A stretch of 64,000 nt of DNA from Aestuariivirga sp. (GCF_020252395.1 NZ_JADCDB010000038.1:35521-99520), one strand, 5' to 3'; positions 18,069 to 30,040 are shown, counted from the first letter of the stretch. Notes: generated from the letters alone by a model not told the origin. Numbers and translations are program-made.

Positions 18069-20786
18069 TCATAAAGCCTCGCTCTCGTCGCCATCCTCCT
18101 CGGTGATGTGCTCGACGGAGACCACGTGCTTATCATCCGCCGCATTTATGATGATAACGCCCTGGGTGGATCGCCCAGCCTTACGGATGCCATTGACGGG
18201 GGTGCGGATCAACTGTCCGCCGTCCGTCACCAGCATGATCTGGTCCGCGTCCTCCACCGGGAAGCTCGCCACCAGCGGTCCGTTGCGCTCGTTCACTGCC
18301 ATAGCGACGATGCCTTTGCCGCCGCGGCCGGTGATGCGGTATTCGTAGGACGAGGTGCGCTTGCCGTAGCCATTGGCGGAAACCGTCAGGATCACCTGCT
18401 CCGCCGCACTCATCTCGGCAAAGCGCTCTTGGGCGAGGGTCGTCTCGGAGGAGGCCTCCTCGTCGCTGCCACTGGCGTCCTGCTCCTCGCCTGCCACGGC
18501 GCGCGACATCTTGATGAATGCTGCGCGCTCATCCGGCGTCGCCTTGACATGCCGCAGGATCGACATGGATATGAGGTGATCCTCCCCCTCAAGCCTAATG
18601 CCGCGCACGCCCGTCGAATCACGGCCCTTGAAGACGCGAACCTCCCCGACGGGGAAGCGGATGCACTGGCCCTGCGCTGTGGTGAGCAGCACGTCATCCC
18701 TCTCGGTGCAGACTTCGACGCCGGCGATCATGTCGCCGTCGTCCAGCTTCATGGCAATCTTGCCCGCGCGATTGATCTGCTCGAAATCCGAAATCTCGTT
18801 GCGGCGCACCGTGCCGGAGCGCGTGGCGAACATGAGGAACTGGTCCTCAGCCTCCGCCGCCGTCTCCGGCATGGGCAGGATGGTGGTTATGCGCTCGTCC
18901 TGCTCCAGCGGCAGCAGGTTGATCAGCGCCTTGCCGCGCGATTGCGGCGTCCCCAGCGGCAGGCGCCAGACCTTGAGGCGGTAGACCATGCCGGCGGAGG
19001 AGAAGAACAGGATCGGCGTGTGGGTCGAGGCGACGAACAGCTTCGTTACGAAATCCTCCTCGCGCGTGCCGCCTGCCTCGCGGCCCTTGCCGCCGCGGCG
19101 CTGCGCGCGATAGGTCGAGAGCGGCACGCGCTTCACATAACCTGCGTGGCTCACCGTGACGACCATGTCCTCGCGCTGGATCAGGTCCTCGTCCTCGACC
19201 TCGCCTTCATTCTCCACAATCTCGGTGCGGCGCGGGGTGGCGAACTCGTTCCGAATTTCGGCGAGCTCATCCTTGATGATGCCGAACACGCGGGCGCGCG
19301 AGCGCAGGATCGCAAGGTAGTCCTTTATCTCCTCCGCGAGATTCTGCAGCTCCTCCCCGATCTCGTCGCGGCCCAGAGCGGTGAGGCGCTGCAGGCGCAA
19401 ATCGAGAATGGCGCGGGCCTGCTCCTCCGAAAGACGATAAGTGCCCTCTTCCGTCAGCGCATGGCGCGGATCGGCAATGAGCGCGACGAGGGGCGCCATG
19501 TCCTTGGCCGGCCAGTCGCGCGCCATCAGAGCTTCGCGGGCCTCTGCCGCGTCTTTCGAGGTGCGGATGAGGTGAATCACCTCGTCAATGTTCGCGACCG
19601 CAATGGCAAGACCCACCAAAACATGCGCACGGTCGCGCGCCTTGTTGAGCAGGAACTTGGTGCGGCGGGTGACGACTTCCTCGCGGAAGGTCACGAAGGC
19701 CTGAAGCAGGTCTTTCAGGTTCAGCAGCTCGGGCCGGCCGCCTGTCAGGCAGACGTTGTTGATGCCGAAAGTCGATTGCAGCGGCGTGAAGCGATAGAGC
19801 TGGTTCAGCACGATCTCGGCCATCGCATCGCGCTTCAGCTCGATGACGACGCGCATGCCCTGGCGGTCGGACTCGTCGCGGATGTCGGAAATGCCCTCGA
19901 GCTTTTTCTCGCGGACGAGTTCCGCAATGCGCTCGATCATCAGCGCCTTGTTCACCTGATAGGGGATCTCGGTGACGATCAGCGCCTCGCGTTCCTTGCG
20001 GACTTCCTCCACCTCGACCCGGGCCCGCATAACGACGGAACCGCGCCCGGTGTGCGCCGCCGACTTGATGCCCGCCCGGCCGAGGATCAGGCCGCCCGTG
20101 GGAAAGTCCGGACCCGGAACGATCCCGATCAGATCGTCGATGCCGATCTCCGGATTGTCGATCACCGCGATGCAGGCGTCGATCGCCTCGCCCAGATTAT
20201 GCGGCGCCATGTTGGTGGCCATGCCGACGGCGATGCCGCCCGAACCGTTGACCAGCAGGTTGGGATACTTGGCGGGAAGAACCGTAGGTTCGCGGAATTC
20301 ATTCGAGTAGTTTAGCTGGAAGTCCACCGTGTCCTTGTCCAGGTCGTCGAGCAGCGGAACAGCAGCCTTCGCAAGGCGAGCCTCCGTGTAACGGTCTGCC
20401 GCTGGCGGGTCGCCGTCAACCGAGCCGAAATTCCCCTGGCCATCGATGAGCGGGAGCCGCAGTGAAAAGCTCTGCGCCATGCGCACAAGCGCATCGTATA
20501 TCGCGATGTTGCCGTGCGGGTGATACTTGCCCATCACGTCACCGACCACACGGGCCGATTTCTTGTATGGCTTGTCAGGCGAGAAGCCATTCTCGTCCAT
20601 GGTGTATAGGATGCGCCGGTGGACCGGCTTCAACCCGTCGCGCACGTCAGGAAGCGCGCGGCTGACGATGACGCTCATCGCGTAATCGAGATAGCTCTTG
20701 CGCATCTCCTCTTCGATGGAGATGGGCGCGATCTCGGAAGGATTGGAGGGCGGGGGGGTGCCCTTCTCGTCGTCGTTATCGGCCAC
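18069..20786 (-). CDS. gyrA: DNA gyrase subunit A
   Basis: Breakage-reunion subunit of gyrase, 905 residues. The catalytic tyrosine is in the RYTEARL motif. The winged-helix region, a TOPRIM-contacting [17 protein letters not shown] loop and a C-terminal beta-pinwheel with the GyrA box-like [12 protein letters not shown] follow. The quinolone region reads [10 protein letters not shown]: the positions of E. coli Asp82 and Ser83 hold Asn93 and Ile94. Hydrophobic residues at position 83 reduce quinolone binding in known enzymes. An acidic insertion (GSDEEASSE) lies in the C-terminal domain. Confidence 0.97.
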   Translation of the reverse strand: MADNDDEKGTPPPSNPSEIAPISIEEEMRKSYLDYAMSVIVSRALPDVRDGLKPVHRRILYTMDENGFSPDKPYKKSARVVGDVMGKYHPHGNIAIYDALVRMAQSFSLRLPLIDGQGNFGSVDGDPPAADRYTEARLAKAAVPLLDDLDKDTVDFQLNYSNEFREPTVLPAKYPNLLVNGSGGIAVGMATNMAPHNLGEAIDACIAVIDNPEIGIDDLIGIVPGPDFPTGGLILGRAGIKSAAHTGRGSVVMRARVEVEEVRKEREALIVTEIPYQVNKALMIERIAELVREKKLEGISDIRDESDRQGMRVVIELKRDAMAEIVLNQLYRFTPLQSTFGINNVCLTGGRPELLNLKDLLQAFVTFREEVVTRRTKFLLNKARDRAHVLVGLAIAVANIDEVIHLIRTSKDAAEAREALMARDWPAKDMAPLVALIADPRHALTEEGTYRLSEEQARAILDLRLQRLTALGRDEIGEELQNLAEEIKDYLAILRSRARVFGIIKDELAEIRNEFATPRRTEIVENEGEVEDEDLIQREDMVVTVSHAGYVKRVPLSTYRAQRRGGKGREAGGTREEDFVTKLFVASTHTPILFFSSAGMVYRLKVWRLPLGTPQSRGKALINLLPLEQDERITTILPMPETAAEAEDQFLMFATRSGTVRRNEISDFEQINRAGKIAMKLDDGDMIAGVEVCTERDDVLLTTAQGQCIRFPVGEVRVFKGRDSTGVRGIRLEGEDHLISMSILRHVKATPDERAAFIKMSRAVAGEEQDASGSDEEASSETTLAQERFAEMSAAEQVILTVSANGYGKRTSSYEYRITGRGGKGIVAMAVNERNGPLVASFPVEDADQIMLVTDGGQLIRTPVNGIRKAGRSTQGVIIINAADDKHVVSVEHITEEDGDESEAL

Positions 20787-20971
20787 GGAAAACCTGCAAG
20801 CTAGCCCTGGGAAAAAGCTCCGGACCGAAGCCGGCTAGGCAACGATTCGGCGGTCTAACCAACTTAGGTGGCGGGGCCCGCCGGCACAATGAAAAGCTGT
20901 TGATTTTCGGGCCTAAACACCGCTTTTCCGCGCATCCGGAAAGAGCCCGCTTCTGCCCTTCGGGCAGCGCC

Positions 20972-21466
20972 TCAGAACGGCACTTCGTCGTCGAGGTCGC
21001 GGGCCGGAATCGTGGCCTTTCCGCCAGCGCCGCCACGCGGACGGTCCATCGGGCCAGACTGGCCAAACTCGTCGCCGCCGCCGTAACCGCCGCCTGCCCC
21101 CTCGCCCGCGCCACCACGGCCGCCGATCATGGTGAGCACGCTGTTGAAGCCCTGCAGCACGATTTCGGTCGAATATTTCTCGACGCCATCCTTGTCGGTG
21201 TACTTGCGCGTCTGCAGCTGGCCTTCGATGTAAACGGTCGAACCCTTCTTGAGATATTGCTCAGCAACCTTGGCAAGTCCTTCACTGAAGATCACCACGC
21301 GGTGCCACTCGGTCTTTTCCTTGCGCTCGCCGGTGTTGCGGTCGCGCCAGGATTCCGAGGTTGCAATCGACAGGTTGACGATGGGCTTGCCATCCTGAGT
21401 GTGTCGCACTTCCGGGTCGCGGCCCAGATTGCCGACGAGAATGACCTTGTTCACCGATCCTGCCAT
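20972..21466 (-). CDS. ssb: Single-stranded DNA-binding protein
   Basis: Essential ssDNA-binding protein of 164 residues. The N-terminal OB fold covers about residues 1-108 ([21 protein letters not shown], then EWHRVVIF). A Gly-rich linker ([18 protein letters not shown]) leads to the acidic tip DLDDEVPF, which recruits partner proteins. It lies upstream of gyrA on the same strand with 185 bp between them. That gap holds GC-rich hairpins (for example CTGCCC/GGGCAG) but no further gene. Confidence 0.97.
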   Translation of the reverse strand: MAGSVNKVILVGNLGRDPEVRHTQDGKPIVNLSIATSESWRDRNTGERKEKTEWHRVVIFSEGLAKVAEQYLKKGSTVYIEGQLQTRKYTDKDGVEKYSTEIVLQGFNSVLTMIGGRGGAGEGAGGGYGGGDEFGQSGPMDRPRGGAGGKATIPARDLDDEVPF

Positions 21467-21630
21467 GACACCACTCCTCGCTTTCCGGGCACCCTAATCG
21501 CTGACGGCATGGCGCACAGCGGCGCACACAGCCTTATCCACAATGCTTCTATAGTTCTCTTTTTGTTCTTGCGCAAGCGTCATAGGCTGAAAACTTACAT
21601 ATAGACCGAAAAAGTATCGTGGAGACCGCG

Positions 21631-22035
21631 ATGATCCGAACCCTTGAGACCGGCACCGCCCCTAAACCACTTTCCGATTATGCCCAGGGGATCGAAATCC
21701 CGCCGGGACATCGCGTGGTACATGTGTCCGGCCAGGTGGGGGTGACGCTGGACGGTCAGATCCCGGCCGACCCCGCCCGCCAACACGAACTTGCGTGGGA
21801 GAACGCCCTCGCGGTTCTGGCCGCCGCCGGCATGGACCACCGCCACATCGTGGACGCGCATTGCTACATCACCGAGCGCTCCCACCTCGGCATCTACCGC
21901 GCCACGCGGGACCGCTTCCTGAAAGGACACAGGCCCGCCGCGACGCTTCTCATCGTGGCAGGCCTGGCGGATGAGCGGCTGGTGGTCGAAGTCGACCTGG
22001 TGGCTGCGGCTGAGGCAACGGACCCGGCCACATAA
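21631..22035 (+). CDS. RidA/YjgF family protein
   Basis: Small trimeric enamine/imine deaminase-type protein, 134 residues from the ATG at 21631 (MIRTLETG). An ATG four codons earlier is also in frame. Family features include VVHVSGQVGVTLDGQ, NALAVLAAAGM and the C-terminal ATLLIVAGLADERLVVEVDLVA. RidA proteins hydrolyse reactive 2-aminoacrylate-like intermediates. This one belongs to a divergent subfamily, so the exact substrate is uncertain. It is transcribed away from ssb. Confidence 0.85.
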   Translation: MIRTLETGTAPKPLSDYAQGIEIPPGHRVVHVSGQVGVTLDGQIPADPARQHELAWENALAVLAAAGMDHRHIVDAHCYITERSHLGIYRATRDRFLKGHRPAATLLIVAGLADERLVVEVDLVAAAEATDPAT

Positions 22036-22055
22036 GGCCGAGCCGCTGGAATTTG

Positions 22056-22199
22056 TTAGCGGCGCTTGAGCAGACCGAACAGCGGGGCAGGACGGGCATG
22101 GACGCGCTCCTTCGCAGGCGCAGCATGATGCTCAGCGTCATTTGACTGCATCATGGCAGTCTTATAAACGTTTGAATAGGTGTCCAAAATCCAGTTCAT
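22056..22199 (-). CDS. Small protein of 47 residues, divergent from a LysR gene
   Basis: A short minus-strand gene with a strong ribosome-binding site (GAGGAGAG, about 5 nt before the ATG at 22199). It reads MNWILDTYSNVYKTAMMQ, a polar middle with several His, and a basic end LFGLLKRR before TAA. The amphipathic start and KRR end recall short DUF1127-like proteins of rhizobia, but I do not recognise the family with certainty. It is divergent from the LysR regulator at 22320, which is the usual target arrangement for such regulators. A small hairpin (GCCGCT/AGCGGC) overlaps its stop and may terminate both it and RidA. Confidence 0.6.
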   Translation of the reverse strand: MNWILDTYSNVYKTAMMQSNDAEHHAAPAKERVHARPAPLFGLLKRR

Positions 22200-22319
22200 G
22201 ATATCTCTCCTCGGGTTTCAAATCAGCTGGTCTTGATGACATCTATATCGTTCTTTCGCTCTTGCAACGCAAACGGCATTAATCTACGCTGCCTGTAATA
22301 AAAACTCACAGGTGGGCCG

Positions 22320-23267
22320 GTGGGACGCCGTTTGCCATCGCTGAACGCGCTCAAGGCTTTCGAAGCTGCCGCCCGGCTCGAGAGCTTCACGGATGCGGCT
22401 GCCGATTTGTTCGTCACCCATGCCGCCATCAGCCGCCACGTGCGTGACCTCGAGAACTGGCTGGGCACCTCCCTCTTCCTGCGCACCGGCCGCGGCGTGG
22501 AACTGACCGAGGCCGGACGCCGCTTTGCCGCCCGCCTCACCCCCCTTTTCGACCAGCTGGCCGATGCCACGCGTGAGGCTGCCGCCGTCGGGGACGTGCG
22601 CCAGCTCAAGGTAACGGTGGAGCCTTCCATCGCCTCGCGCTGGCTGGTGCCGCGCCTCGGCCGTTTCAACGAATTGCACCCGGACATCGAACTCTCCATC
22701 GACCCGACCAGCAAGCTCGCCGACTTCCGCTCCGGCGAGGCCGATGTCGGCATCCGCTATGGCGCGGGCCATTGGGATGACGTCGAGGCGCAGAAGCTCA
22801 CCGACGCCATGATCTTCCCCGTCTGCGCGCCAAAGCTGCTGAAGGGCCGGACAGAGCTGAAGCCCATCGAGCTCTCGGCCTTCAACCTGCTTCATGAATC
22901 GCGCAAACAATGGTGGGCGGACTGGCTCGCCGCCGCAGGCGTCTCAGGCGTCGAAGATTGGCGGGGCACGCTGTTCCAGAACCACCTCGCCATCGAGGCG
23001 GCGGAGGCCGGCCAGGGTTTTGCGCTCACCGACCAGGTGCTCGCCACCGACTCGATCCTCGAGGGCTGGCTAGTGCGGCCCTTCCAATTCGACATGAAGG
23101 ACCATTGGCATTACTGGATCGTGCGCGGCAAGGGGCAGAAGGAAACGGTTCCCGTCCGCGCCTTCCGCGAATGGATGATGGGCGAGATCGCGGATACCAA
23201 CAGGAAATTTGCGCAGCTGAGCGTCCAGAAGCCGCCAGCCGTTGCAGGAAAAGCCGCATCGTCCTAG
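22320..23267 (+). CDS. LysR-type transcriptional regulator, GcvA-like
   Basis: DNA-binding regulator of 315 residues with a GTG start. The N-terminal winged helix reads LPSLNALKAFEAAARLESFTDAA followed by HAAISRHVRDLENWLG, the GcvA/AmpR branch. The effector domain (LKVTVEPSIASRWLVPRLG to the C-terminus) is of normal length. Its stop is TAG. The 120 bp between it and the divergent small gene probably hold its operator. Effector and regulon are unknown. Confidence 0.92.
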   Translation: MGRRLPSLNALKAFEAAARLESFTDAAADLFVTHAAISRHVRDLENWLGTSLFLRTGRGVELTEAGRRFAARLTPLFDQLADATREAAAVGDVRQLKVTVEPSIASRWLVPRLGRFNELHPDIELSIDPTSKLADFRSGEADVGIRYGAGHWDDVEAQKLTDAMIFPVCAPKLLKGRTELKPIELSAFNLLHESRKQWWADWLAAAGVSGVEDWRGTLFQNHLAIEAAEAGQGFALTDQVLATDSILEGWLVRPFQFDMKDHWHYWIVRGKGQKETVPVRAFREWMMGEIADTNRKFAQLSVQKPPAVAGKAASS

Positions 23268-23302
23268 CCTCCGGTACAACATCGCATCCGGAACCGAGAT
23301 CC

Positions 23303-23680
23303 ATGGCCCGCCCGAAATACGACTGCATGAAGTGCCCCGGCTATTGCTGCTCCTACCCCGTCATCGAGGTGAAGGACAAGGATGCAGAGCGAATTGCCAG
23401 GCACTTCGGCCTCAGCCTCAAGCAGGCTGAGAAGAAGTTCTTCAAGCCGGCGCATGGCTACAAGCGCGTGATGCGCCGCCAGAAGGACGAGCACTTCGGC
23501 AAGATCTGCCAATTCTTCGACACCACCGAGCGCCGCTGCACCATCTATACTGCGCGCCCGTCCACCTGCCGGATTTTTCCCGGCGAAGGCCACTGCGGCT
23601 ACTACGACTTCCTGAAGTTCGAGCGTGCGGGCCAGGAGGACGAGACCTACATCTCGACCACCAATCACTCCGGCAACTGA
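23303..23680 (+). CDS. YkgJ family cysteine cluster protein
   Basis: Cytoplasmic protein of 125 residues with a metal-binding cysteine cluster: YDCMKCPGYCCSYP at the N-terminus, then CQFFDTTERRCTIYTARPSTCR and GHCGYYD. This spacing defines the YkgJ/UPF0153 family, thought to bind zinc or an Fe-S cluster. Function is unknown. A longer frame upstream overlaps the LysR gene and lacks support. The last 16 bp overlap the end of the convergent MATE gene. Confidence 0.88.
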   Translation: MARPKYDCMKCPGYCCSYPVIEVKDKDAERIARHFGLSLKQAEKKFFKPAHGYKRVMRRQKDEHFGKICQFFDTTERRCTIYTARPSTCRIFPGEGHCGYYDFLKFERAGQEDETYISTTNHSGN

Positions 23681-25017
23681 CGTTTTGCCAGAAGCTCGAA
23701 GCGCCAAGCAAGCAGCACGGCGGTGAACGCAAGTCCCAAGGCGACGCCGCCCCACAGGCCGGGCGCACCCCAGCCGAAGTGGAACCCGAACAGATAACCG
23801 CTGCCCAGCCCGATCAGCCAATAGCCGATGCCGGCGATGATCAGCGGAGCCACCGCATCCTTGAGGCCGCGCAGCGCGTGCGAGGCGATGACCTGCAGCC
23901 CGTCGAACACCTGGAACACGGCCGCGATCAGCAGCAATGTGGCCACCAGCCCACCGATCTGCGCAAAGTCCGGGTCTGACGGGCCGAGGAAGACGCGGGT
24001 GACGAGACCCGGTGCGAACAACGGGATAACCACCAGCAACGCCGGCACGCCCACCCCCACCAGCATGCCGAGGTTCCCCGCCTGCCGCGCTGCCGCGGGA
24101 TCCTTTGCGCCCACGAAATAAGCCACGCGAACCATGGCGCCCTCGGAGATGCCCAGCGAAATCACGAAGGGAATGGCAATCCACCCCATCACCATCTGAT
24201 AGGCCGCCAACTCCACTGTGCCCATGATGCCGGAGAGGAGCGACGTGGCGGCGAACAGCCCGGACTCCATCGCCACGATGCCCGCAACCGGTAGGCCCAG
24301 CTTGACCAGCGGACCATAGGCGCGCGGCCCGCCGATCGCGCGGGCGCAGAGCGGCAGGCGCTGCTTGCGGATGAGGAAGAAGACATAGACCCCGAGGCAC
24401 AGGAACTTGAACCACATGGACACGGCCCAGGCGATACCCGCCCCGGCCATCCCCATCCTGGGAAATCCGAAACTGCCATGCACAAGCCCCTGCATCAGAA
24501 AATAATTGAGGATGACGGTCACCACCGTCACCGCCAGCACGAATCCGGTCTTCATCATGGCTGCCGCAAAGCTCCGCAGCACGCCGAACCACACAATAGG
24601 CAGCATGGCAAAAGCGAAGCCGGTGTAATAGGGGCCGGCAAGATCGATCACCTCGGGCTGCTGTCCCAGCGCCGTCAGCACATAGCCGAGATTGAGCACA
24701 GCACCCGTGACGGCGAGCCCGAGCAATCCGGACAGGATCATGCCGCGGATTAACTCCGGCACTATGCGCTCACGGTCGAGCGCGCCGCGCGCTTCCGAGA
24801 CGAGAACACCCACAACGGAAAAGAAGCCCATCAGGATGATGCACATCTGGTAGGATAGATCGGTGGAGATGCCGGCCGCCGCGAGATCGATGGCGCCGAG
24901 CCTGCCCACCACCATCTTGGCGGTGATGATCATCGCCACATCGGCCAGATAGGCGAAGATCAGCGGCAGGGCGATGATGATCAGCGCCTTGATTTCAAGC
25001 AGGCGGGAAGACTTCAC
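23665..25017 (-). CDS. MATE family multidrug efflux transporter
   Basis: Inner-membrane antiporter with about twelve hydrophobic segments, 450 residues. The NorM-type pattern is visible in FSVVGVLVSEARGALDRERI, MGWIAIPFVISLGISEGAMVRVAYFVGA and FDGLQVIASHALRGLKD, with the expected internal two-fold repeat. Substrate unknown. It is transcribed in the same direction as recQ, 45 bp downstream of it. Confidence 0.92.
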   Translation of the reverse strand: MKSSRLLEIKALIIIALPLIFAYLADVAMIITAKMVVGRLGAIDLAAAGISTDLSYQMCIILMGFFSVVGVLVSEARGALDRERIVPELIRGMILSGLLGLAVTGAVLNLGYVLTALGQQPEVIDLAGPYYTGFAFAMLPIVWFGVLRSFAAAMMKTGFVLAVTVVTVILNYFLMQGLVHGSFGFPRMGMAGAGIAWAVSMWFKFLCLGVYVFFLIRKQRLPLCARAIGGPRAYGPLVKLGLPVAGIVAMESGLFAATSLLSGIMGTVELAAYQMVMGWIAIPFVISLGISEGAMVRVAYFVGAKDPAAARQAGNLGMLVGVGVPALLVVIPLFAPGLVTRVFLGPSDPDFAQIGGLVATLLLIAAVFQVFDGLQVIASHALRGLKDAVAPLIIAGIGYWLIGLGSGYLFGFHFGWGAPGLWGGVALGLAFTAVLLAWRFELLAKRQLPE

Positions 25018-25061
25018 GATTCGGTCCTGACGTTCAGGGAGGCTTAGCTGCTGCCTTCCAA

Positions 25062-26879
25062 TCAGGCAACTCCGCTCTCCTGCTGCACATAGCGGGTGAT
25101 CTCGCCGAGGAAAACGTCGGCGAACTGCTGAAGTTTCGATTCACCCACACCATGCACCTCACCGAAGTCCCACCGCGTGAGCGGCCGTCTCGCGGCCATG
25201 TCGATCAGCGTCCGGTCCGTGAACACCACATAGGCAGGAACACGGCGCTCCTTCGCCAGCTTGGCGCGCAGCGACTTCAGGCGCTGCAGCAGCTCGTCGG
25301 AAACGCCGCCCTCCTCCACCGCCGCAATCATCTTGCGCGCCCGCTCCGCCTTGCGGGACATGCGCGACGGGTCCTGCCGATAGCGGAACGCCGCCTCGCC
25401 GCGCGCCAGCGCGTGGCCCTTGGGCGAGATCGAAAGGCCACCATAGCCTGCAACATCGATCGCAAGATAGCCGCCGCCCACCAGCTGCCGGATCATCGAC
25501 AGCCAATGCTGCCGGCCATGCGCCTTGCCGATGCCGAAGACGGGCAGCTCCGTGTGCCGCAGCGCATCTATCTTGTCGTTCCCCTTACCCACCAGAATGT
25601 CGGCGACATGCGCGGCCCCGAAGCGCTGGCCAGTGCTCTTCACCGCGTCAATCACCCGCAGCGCCTCCACCGTACTGTCAACCAGATGCACCGGGTCGAG
25701 GCAGACATCGCAATTGCCACAGGGCAGCGACTCTTCGCCGAAATAGAGCAGAAGGTTCTGCCGCCGGCATTCCGGCGCCTCGCAATAGGCCACCAGCGCA
25801 TCGAGCCTTTTGTGCTCGCGCCTGCGCCGCTCGTCGCCGCTCTCCTCCTGGTCGATGAAGCGGCGGCGCAGCTGCATGTCGCCCAGGCCATAGACCATCT
25901 TCGCATCCGCCGGATTGCCGTCGCGGCCCGCGCGGCCGATCTCCTGATAATAGGCATCGAGCGAGGAGGGTAAATCCGCATGGAACACGAAGCGCACATC
26001 CGGCTTGTCAATGCCCATGCCGAAGGCGATAGTGGCGCAGACGATGACCCCCTTCTCCGTCATGAACAGGCTCTGCGCCTCCGCCCGGTCCTCCGCGCTC
26101 ATGCCCGCGTGATAGGAAATAGCGCGGAAGCCCTTGGAAACGAGGAAGGAAGCCCAATCCTCCGTCGACTTGCGCGACAGCGCATAAACGATGCCGGACT
26201 GGCCTGCCCGCCCGTCCAGAAAGTCGAGAAGCTGCGTCTTGGCATTGTCCTTAGGCGCCACGGTTAGGCTGATATTGGGCCGGTCGAAGCCCGCGACATA
26301 GATTTCCGCCGTACCGCCGAAGATCTTGCCCACGATATCGCGCCGCGTGGCCTCGTCCGCCGTCGCGGTGAAGGCGCCGATCGGCACGCCTGGGAAGGCC
26401 TGCCGCAGCTGCTGCAGCATGTCATATTCAGGCCGGAAGGACGGGCCCCATTGCGAGATGCAATGCGCCTCGTCGATTGCGATGAGCCTGACGTCGCGCT
26501 TCGAGAGGGCGGAGATCATGCGCTCCGTCATCAGCCGCTCGGGCGAGAGATAGAGGAGCCTAACCTCCCCCGCCGCCACGCGCCGCCAGATGGCGATATT
26601 CTCGTCGCGGTCTTGCGCCGAATTGATGCTCTCCGCGGCTACGCCTGCCAGCTTCAACGCCGCCACCTGGTCCTGCATCAGCGCTACCAGCGGCGACACG
26701 ACGATAGCGAGCCCGCCCCGCGCCAGCGCCGGCACTTGGTAGCACAGCGACTTTCCCGACCCCGTCGGCATCACGGCGAGCACATTGCGCCCTTCGAGCA
26801 AGGTGGTGACGATCCCTTCCTGCCCGGGCCGGAAGCTCTCGTAACCGAAGGTCTTGCGGAGTATTTCGTGCGGGGTCAC
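25062..26879 (-). CDS. recQ: ATP-dependent DNA helicase RecQ
   Basis: 3'-5' helicase for recombination and fork repair, 605 residues from the GTG at 26879 (VTPHEILRKTFGYESFRPGQ). Motif I is MPTGSGKSLCYQ, motif II DEAHCISQWG, motif VI GRAGRDGNP. The RQC zinc site is CEAPECRRQ with CGNCDVC, and an HRDC domain forms the C-terminus. The frame extends 28 codons further upstream, but that part is a translated palindromic repeat. Confidence 0.95.
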   Translation of the reverse strand: MTPHEILRKTFGYESFRPGQEGIVTTLLEGRNVLAVMPTGSGKSLCYQVPALARGGLAIVVSPLVALMQDQVAALKLAGVAAESINSAQDRDENIAIWRRVAAGEVRLLYLSPERLMTERMISALSKRDVRLIAIDEAHCISQWGPSFRPEYDMLQQLRQAFPGVPIGAFTATADEATRRDIVGKIFGGTAEIYVAGFDRPNISLTVAPKDNAKTQLLDFLDGRAGQSGIVYALSRKSTEDWASFLVSKGFRAISYHAGMSAEDRAEAQSLFMTEKGVIVCATIAFGMGIDKPDVRFVFHADLPSSLDAYYQEIGRAGRDGNPADAKMVYGLGDMQLRRRFIDQEESGDERRRREHKRLDALVAYCEAPECRRQNLLLYFGEESLPCGNCDVCLDPVHLVDSTVEALRVIDAVKSTGQRFGAAHVADILVGKGNDKIDALRHTELPVFGIGKAHGRQHWLSMIRQLVGGGYLAIDVAGYGGLSISPKGHALARGEAAFRYRQDPSRMSRKAERARKMIAAVEEGGVSDELLQRLKSLRAKLAKERRVPAYVVFTDRTLIDMAARRPLTRWDFGEVHGVGESKLQQFADVFLGEITRYVQQESGVA

Positions 26880-26894
26880 GGGCTCATATCTCTT

Positions 26895-26935
26895 CTCTTT
26901 CCCCCTTGTGGGGAGGGCGGGGTGGGGGCCGGGCC
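26895..26935. repeat. Palindromic GC-rich intergenic repeat
   Basis: CCCCCTTGTGGGGAGGG, followed by GGGGTGGGGGCC, matches the repeat arms found at 54316-54422. It lies just upstream of the recQ start and next to the AT-richer pseudogene. Confidence 0.5.
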
Positions 26936-26944
26936 GCTGACCTG

Positions 26945-27346
26945 TCACTGATTTTTCGTCCAACAGCTTCTAGAGCCTTGGCCTGTTGTGCTCTGTCCAG
27001 CCAAATCTGAAATAATGGGGCTTCCGGGGGCATTTTTTCTTGCCGCCTTATGCACGCTTACAAAGATAGTCTTCTTTAGATTAATCCCTTCTGCATAACC
27101 AAACTCCGGCGATACGTTGGGATTTCCGCCGGTGGCATCAAAGATGGCCTCGGTAGAAGTCTGTATTCGTTGCTTTATAACTTCAAAGAGGTTCGCTGCA
27201 TCCTGGCCATCATTTCTGCCGACAATGGTTAGAAACAGCGGAAACTTCTTCTCAAGAAACTCGATCGCACGCTCATACTTGGGCTTCGCCGTTTTCTACG
27301 GGAGTCCCACAAACACCTGGTTCGGTATAAAGTTTTTGTTACGCAT
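26945..27346 (-). pseudogene. Pseudogene of an unrecognised TIR-like/Rossmann-type protein, amber at codon 17
   Basis: The minus strand from ATG 27346 reads MRNKNFIPNQVFVGLP, then TAG (27296-27298), then continues in the same frame for another 116 codons. That part contains KPKYERAIEFLEKKFPLF, TIVGRNDGQDAANLFEVI, IFDATGGNPNVSPEFGYAEG and PIISDLAG, before the sequence degenerates to a TGA at 26945. From memory, related proteins have a Trp at the TAG position (VFVGLPW), so TGG to TAG is likely. The GGNxNVSxExG signature suggests a TIR-like or nucleotide-processing fold; this is low confidence. Base composition is visibly AT-richer than the flanking recQ and parE genes, consistent with acquisition and decay. 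Confidence 0.65.
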
Positions 27347-27386
27347 ACGTGCATTCCCGCGCTATTGTTAAAGTGTAGAGTACTCG

Positions 27387-29423
<2,037 letters not shown>

Positions 29424-29518
29424 TTTTGTTCCTGAATCGTTTCATCTGGTGAGTATCCCTTCATGGGGGTCACTTGCAACACTTGACTTCGCAAGTCTGT
29501 CCCGGGCCTTCTTCCCGC

Positions 29519-30040
29519 ATGCCCGCACCCGTCCTGCTGCCAAACCGCCCAATATTGCCCCGCCTGCTGCTGCTTTTCTGGGTGGCGGAGATCGCGGTCG
29601 GCGTGCTCTTCGCCGTTGCAGGCTATGGGCTGCTGGGGCCGTCCGGGAATGGCGGCGCCGCTGTCCTTATCCTGATGGGACTGGTGCTGGCGGTGGCGGG
29701 GGCCGTTATGGCCGGCCATTGCTGGCGCAGCGCCCGCCTCACCGGCAACGCCATCGAGATGACCGAGGCCGGGCTGATGGACCGCCGGCTCTCGGCGCAC
29801 CCGATCCCGTGGGAGGCGATCTCGTGGAAGGTAATCTTCAACGGCCGGTCCTATGCCCTGCAGATGGACGTGGCCGAGCCCGCCCAAAGTGCTGCACAAA
29901 TCGCGTGGTCCGCCCGCGCGCTCGGCCTTTTCAGCCGCCTGTTACGGCAGCCCGAGTTCAATGTCGCGGCACTCGGCACCGGGCTGTCGGCCCACGATAT
30001 TGGCCAGCGCATGGCTGCCTTCAAACCCCCGACGGCCTGA
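29519..30040 (+). CDS. Uncharacterised membrane protein with PH-like C-terminal part
   Basis: 173 residues from ATG 29519 (MPAPVLLPNRPIL). Two hydrophobic segments (about residues 15-37 and 44-65) precede a soluble half with TEAGLMDRRLSAHPIPWEAI and a second small beta-rich stretch. That layout is seen in STM3941-like membrane proteins. No Shine-Dalgarno is evident. A longer frame from 29474 is possible. It is divergent from parE. Function unknown. Confidence 0.65.
   Translation: MPAPVLLPNRPILPRLLLLFWVAEIAVGVLFAVAGYGLLGPSGNGGAAVLILMGLVLAVAGAVMAGHCWRSARLTGNAIEMTEAGLMDRRLSAHPIPWEAISWKVIFNGRSYALQMDVAEPAQSAAQIAWSARALGLFSRLLRQPEFNVAALGTGLSAHDIGQRMAAFKPPTA

Noticed and set aside
18108..20315. Very long open frame (735 codons) opposite gyrA
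   Set aside because: High-GC shadow of the gyrA coding strand. Its translation is rich in Arg, His and Ala without domains.
26879..26963. Upstream start for recQ at 26963
   Set aside because: The added residues are translated from the palindromic repeat; the GTG at 26879 matches the usual RecQ start.
26945..27033. Alternative frame starting ATG at 27033 (MPPEAPLFQIWLDRAQQ)
   Set aside because: Overlaps the better supported decayed frame, lacks a ribosome-binding site and runs into a palindromic repeat.
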